Part shown: one piece after another, positions 22,200 through 25,337 of the stretch
Layout of the letters: each line of letters starts with the position of its first letter
Position numbering within the stretch: position 1 is the stretch's first letter
Origin: Candidatus Saccharimonadota bacterium
GTDB lineage: Bacteria > Patescibacteriota > Saccharimonadia > Saccharimonadales > JACDFO01
Direction of reading: 5' to 3'
NCBI GenBank assembly: GCA_013815785.1
Contig: JACDFO010000007.1
Span: 1 to 25,337, forward strand
DNA length: 25,337 nucleotides
Translations under genes and position numbers: made by a program
The notes under the pieces: generated by a model
Told to the model about the DNA's origin: nothing
Database searches by the model: none
What the model saw: only the letters and a program-made list of their open reading frames with translations

Positions 22200-23059
22200 A
22201 CGCGGATCCAGTTTCTGGGCACTACATCTTGAGCATATTTAAGCATTGAAGGTTCTTTGAACCAAAGCGCAGGAGCTATAACGAGCTTATTTGGTCTAGG
22301 ATTAAGCCACGCTCCCCACCAGCTAAAAGTTGAGTTTGCAATGATGTGGTGCTTGCAGAGACTGGTGAGACGCATATCCTCGTGCCCTGTGTCAGGTACG
22401 TGATCGACAAATGTAGTAGGGAAGCCTAGCTCGAGGTTTTCTTTACACCACTCAGGATCATCTGAGATAACAAAAAAATGAGGTGAAGAAATAGTTTTAG
22501 CCAACTCTAGAACAGCCCTTTTGTAGTAATCCAACTCGAGTGCACCATGAAAGTTGCTCGAGGCGGTATGGGATATATAGTCACCCCGCCTTACCTGTAC
22601 TGAAACTGCGTACGGCTCTTTTGCGATATTATTAGCAACGAGTTGCTTCGCTGGTGATAAAGGGTCTTTAAACGTAAAATCTTTACGCAATTGATCGGTA
22701 TAGTCTTTGAAATATTTCTCACTTTGCCAATAACCGACTAGAAGTATGTTGTCAGCAGCCCGAAGTATCTCGCGGTCAAAAGCAAAGTTTTTTTCGTGTA
22801 TTATCCTGGGCGCAAGAGGGACAAGTTTTCGCATCCCTTGTCTTTTACCTACTATATTTTCTACTGGTTCTCGTGAAAATTTAGCAGAAATGTTAAAACA
22901 ATCCAATTCATAGTGGCGTGGTACTTCTTCTGGGGGCTGATTTTCGTAGTGGCTAACATCCAGGACCAGTCGGGCATTTCGGATACCCGCAAGCCTCCGG
23001 GCGGCAGCGTACTGGAACATTTGGTTGCCAAGACCGCCCATGAGGCGAACACTTATCAC
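22196..23059 (-). CDS. GT11-family alpha-1,2-fucosyltransferase-like enzyme
   Basis: This 287-residue enzyme has the GT11 hallmarks: MISVRLMGGLGNQMFQYAAA (1-20), the nucleotide-binding VQVRRGDYI (155-163, Arg157-Arg158-x-Asp160), the FFVISDDPEWCKENL stretch and NSTFSWWGAWLN. Such enzymes usually add fucose (or a related 6-deoxyhexose) from GDP-fucose in alpha-1,2 or alpha-1,3 linkage. No GDP-fucose synthesis genes are seen in this window. It starts at GTG 23059, overlapping the epimerase stop by 4 nt (GTGA), which indicates an operon. Confidence 0.9.
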   Translation of the reverse strand: MISVRLMGGLGNQMFQYAAARRLAGIRNARLVLDVSHYENQPPEEVPRHYELDCFNISAKFSREPVENIVGKRQGMRKLVPLAPRIIHEKNFAFDREILRAADNILLVGYWQSEKYFKDYTDQLRKDFTFKDPLSPAKQLVANNIAKEPYAVSVQVRRGDYISHTASSNFHGALELDYYKRAVLELAKTISSPHFFVISDDPEWCKENLELGFPTTFVDHVPDTGHEDMRLTSLCKHHIIANSTFSWWGAWLNPRPNKLVIAPALWFKEPSMLKYAQDVVPRNWIRV

Positions 23060-24129
23060 TTATTTCTTCCATTTAAGCTTTTTTTAATAGCAGATCTGCA
23101 TAGTTCTTCAATAATTTTTTGATTATCGTAAGTGTAATCCCATTGCGGATAGTGATTTTTGAATTTTGAGACACCTGATATGTACCATATGTGATCACCA
23201 ATCCTGTTTGTTTCATCATAAGTAAATTTTGCTTTTTTGCCCAAAATTTCTTCGGAAACTGAAATGGCTTCTAAAACAGATGTATTGGAGTGTCTTGACC
23301 CGCCGATGTTATAGACCTCACCAGGACGGGGGTTTTCATAGAACTGATTAAAGGCCTCAATAACGTCATGTGCGTGTATGTTGTCGCGCACTTGCTTACC
23401 CTTGTAGCCAAAAATTGTGTAGGGCTGTCCCGTTGCAATTGCAGAAACCAGATAGGCAAGAAAGCCGTGTAGCTGTGCGGATGAATGAGCTGGACCGGTG
23501 AGACAGCCGCCTCTAAAAACACCAGTTTTCATGCCAAAGTATTTACCATATTCTTGAACCATAAGGTCGGCAGCGACTTTAGAAACCCCAAAGATACTAT
23601 GTGTGCACTGGTCTAGGCTCATGTTTTCATCTATGCCATTGAAATATTCATGGTCTTTCGGCAGTTCAAACCTGGTTTCTGTTTCAATAAGTGGCAGTAG
23701 GTTGGGGTTGTCTCCGTATACCTTATTGGTTGAGGTAAATATAAATACAGCATCAGGGGCGTGCTTTCGGGTAGCTTCGAGCATAATAAGCGTACCAACA
23801 GAATTAATCGTAAAGTCCGTTAATGGTTCTTTAGCTGCCCAGTCATGAGACGGCTGTGCGGCAGTATGTATGACTAGCGAAATGTCATTATTTTTAAATA
23901 TTTCCTCAATTTTTCCTTCGTCTCGTATATCTACGGCGTGATGCGTATAATTTTTGTGATTTTTCTCAAGCCTGCTCCGATTCCAGTCGGTGCTGGCGGC
24001 GTCACCAAAAAAATATTTCCGAGAATTATTGTCTATTCCTATCACTTTGAATTCTTTTTCAGCAAAATAGCGTACAGCCTCAGATCCAATTAAACCCGCT
24101 GAACCAGTAATTAATACAGTCTTCGTCAT
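23056..24129 (-). CDS. NAD-dependent epimerase/dehydratase (extended SDR), CDP-paratose-epimerase-like
   Basis: This is an extended short-chain dehydrogenase that modifies a nucleotide sugar. The 357 residues show the NAD-binding GSAGLIGS (8-15) and ID at 36-37 (NAD rather than NADP), FTSTNKVYG and the late motif GYKGKQVRDNIHAHDVIEAF. At the usual YxxxK active site the sequence reads FGVSK, with Phe for Tyr. QEYGKYFGMKTGVFRGGCLT and the PRPGEVYNIGGS stretch resemble epimerases near CDP-paratose 2-epimerase. The exact reaction is not certain. The start codon shares one base with the upstream methyltransferase stop (TAATG). Confidence 0.85.
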   Translation of the reverse strand: MTKTVLITGSAGLIGSEAVRYFAEKEFKVIGIDNNSRKYFFGDAASTDWNRSRLEKNHKNYTHHAVDIRDEGKIEEIFKNNDISLVIHTAAQPSHDWAAKEPLTDFTINSVGTLIMLEATRKHAPDAVFIFTSTNKVYGDNPNLLPLIETETRFELPKDHEYFNGIDENMSLDQCTHSIFGVSKVAADLMVQEYGKYFGMKTGVFRGGCLTGPAHSSAQLHGFLAYLVSAIATGQPYTIFGYKGKQVRDNIHAHDVIEAFNQFYENPRPGEVYNIGGSRHSNTSVLEAISVSEEILGKKAKFTYDETNRIGDHIWYISGVSKFKNHYPQWDYTYDNQKIIEELCRSAIKKSLNGRNK

Positions 24130-25193
24130 TACTTTTTTATAGCCCTTACGTGAGCACCAAAATGAAGCAGTTCGTTTGAACCTCGATCTTGTTTAGAAAG
24201 CTCCTCGAGTCGATTGAGCAGCCAATGTTTGATGAGTTGGTCATAAGCTGATGGCTTCCGAGCATTCGGGGCATAACGCTCCGCCATATCATCAATTCTG
24301 CGCAATTCCTGGGCTACGTATTCAAAATAATTGCCATTAAAGTTCATTTCTTCAATCTCAAATCCATTTTCCGACAAGATTTTTTCGTAAAAATATCGAC
24401 TGTAACCATTGTAGAAAAAATACGGAGCAAAATGAGTAATTGCACAAAAGGGTGCTGTAATAATGAGTTGACCACCCGGTTTAAGTATTCTAGAAAATTC
24501 CTTGATAGCATCTATGGGTTTGGGAATGTGCTCGAATACCTCTATGCACATCACAGCATCAAATGATTTGTCTTCAACAGGTATGTCGGTAATATCAGAG
24601 ACGATATCTAATTTGGAATTATCCCATCCCTCAATATGAAGCCCGACATCACCCTCGCCAGTGTATTGTCCAAAATCCTGGCTGACGTAGTTAAGGTGTT
24701 TGCAGAAGCGTTTGTACTGTAATTCACCTGCTCCCGCGTCTAAAATTCTGCTGCTTTTCGGAATTTTTTTGAGTACCTTTTCTAGCCACTCTTCGCGGTT
24801 TGCAAGATTTCGTGTGCCAACATCGTCGCCCGGGTGTTTTTGTTGCCATAAGGGTGCCCAGTTTGGTGTTGTATGGTGGTCTTGCTCTCCGAGCCACCAC
24901 CACATTTTTTCTGCCAAACGTTCCTCTACAGAAAGTGAACTATCCTCATATGCCTGAGGTCTACCTTTGGCAATAAGCTGCCGGACAAAATCTGCTTCAC
25001 GTTGCCTGTTACGACTAGCAGGCGTGTTGACTTCTTCAATTCTTGCACCAATCCCGGGCACCTTCCTAGAATACCTGGCAATCCTACTACCAGCTCGACT
25101 ACGGAGCTCTTTAGTTAGTTCACTAACACTATAGTCCTGGATACTTTTGTGCGGCTGTTTTGCAGGCTTATGCTTTTTGACCGGCTGTTTCAT
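24129..25193 (-). CDS. SAM-dependent methyltransferase (class I)
   Basis: This 354-residue protein has a basic, probably helical N-terminal region (1-110) and a class I methyltransferase domain with SAM motif I ILDAGAGELQY (about 149-159), an acidic motif (LDIVSDITDIPVEDKSFDAV), CIEVFEHIPKPIDAIKEFSR and LKPGGQLIITAPF. Together with the Wzt-type exporter it may methylate the end of the glycan and so set chain length, as in some O-antigens; that is an inference. Its ATG overlaps the preceding partial gene by 4 nt (ATGA). Confidence 0.88.
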   Translation of the reverse strand: MKQPVKKHKPAKQPHKSIQDYSVSELTKELRSRAGSRIARYSRKVPGIGARIEEVNTPASRNRQREADFVRQLIAKGRPQAYEDSSLSVEERLAEKMWWWLGEQDHHTTPNWAPLWQQKHPGDDVGTRNLANREEWLEKVLKKIPKSSRILDAGAGELQYKRFCKHLNYVSQDFGQYTGEGDVGLHIEGWDNSKLDIVSDITDIPVEDKSFDAVMCIEVFEHIPKPIDAIKEFSRILKPGGQLIITAPFCAITHFAPYFFYNGYSRYFYEKILSENGFEIEEMNFNGNYFEYVAQELRRIDDMAERYAPNARKPSAYDQLIKHWLLNRLEELSKQDRGSNELLHFGAHVRAIKK

Positions 25194-25337
25194 GTAAGAA
25201 ATCTCTTGGCTTTTTTCTTAAGTCTGGTAAGTTTACTTGTTGGTTTAACAGCCTGCAGTTCGTGGGTTATTTCTTCTGTACGAGGTTCGGTTTGAGGTGG
25301 TGTCTTAGGTTTCATGTCTTTGAAGTCTACTGTAAGC
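25190..25337 (-). CDS. 3' end of an unidentified gene of the glycan operon
   Basis: On the minus strand the frame is open from the right edge to TGA at 25190-25192. The 48 visible residues end in SKLTRLKKKAKRFLT and are Pro/Thr/Lys-rich (MKPKTPPQTEPRTEE further up), like the loose basic tail of a glycosyltransferase or other peripheral membrane enzyme. The stop overlaps the methyltransferase ATG as ATGA, so it is part of the same operon. There is also an in-frame ATG at about 25315, so a very short separate gene cannot be excluded. Confidence 0.5.
   Translation of the reverse strand, partial: LTVDFKDMKPKTPPQTEPRTEEITHELQAVKPTSKLTRLKKKAKRFLT

Noticed and set aside
1..25337. tRNA, rRNA or riboswitch genes
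   Set aside because: No T-loop GGTTCGAATC-type motif with matching stems, no rRNA segment and no recognisable riboswitch core were seen on reading either strand; a covariance-model search would be needed to exclude them fully.

Overview
The window looks like the replication-origin neighbourhood of a small-genome bacterium of the Patescibacteria/CPR type, most likely Candidatus Saccharibacteria (TM7). Three things point there: the compact, densely overlapping gene layout; secreted proteins that join a phage-tail-type lysozyme domain to an M23 peptidase; and a short YidC and a Jag without its N-terminal domain. TGA is used as a stop codon (for example in dnaN), which argues against the recoded Gracilibacteria/SR1 groups. 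The lineage call is an inference from gene content, not from a marker-gene search.

Layout. Positions 1-3092 (+ strand) hold the tail of one M23 peptidase, a complete lysozyme-M23 hydrolase, and a membrane-anchored protein of unknown function. Positions 3101-7273 (- strand) are recF, a four-helix-bundle (S23/IVP) gene, dnaN and dnaA. The S23 gene sits between dnaN and recF and is bounded on both sides by 28-bp arrays of the 7-mer NNNAGCT. The dnaA-rpmH gap (7274-7564) and the dnaA-dnaN gap (5654-5914) both carry origin-like elements. Positions 7565-9606 (+ strand) are rpmH-rnpA-yidC-jag. Replication and translation/secretion genes therefore diverge from a probable oriC.

Positions 9665-10374 hold a solitary REP-type Y1 transposase (RAYT) bracketed by two copies of a 25-bp hairpin repeat. 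Positions 10389-13874 encode a large predicted cell-surface SGNH hydrolase and a small membrane protein. An AbrB/PIN (VapBC-type) module follows at 13897-14545, and a RelBE-type module at 15742-16276. From 14625 to the right edge the window is a cell-surface glycan cluster: three GT4 glycosyltransferases, an O-antigen ligase/polymerase-type membrane protein, a Wzm/Wzt ABC exporter with a C-terminal cargo domain, a GT11 fucosyltransferase-like enzyme, a nucleotide-sugar epimerase/dehydratase, a methyltransferase, and the end of another gene.

How the genes work together. One half builds and starts the replication and translation machinery. The other half makes, exports and attaches a decorated surface polysaccharide, next to wall-cutting enzymes and a surface esterase, which fits an episymbiont that lives against host cell walls. 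A recurring regulatory theme is that at least nine genes have a -10 hexamer only 6-8 nt upstream of their start codon. Their mRNAs are probably leaderless, whereas dnaA, dnaN, jag and a 68-aa gene carry ordinary Shine-Dalgarno leaders.
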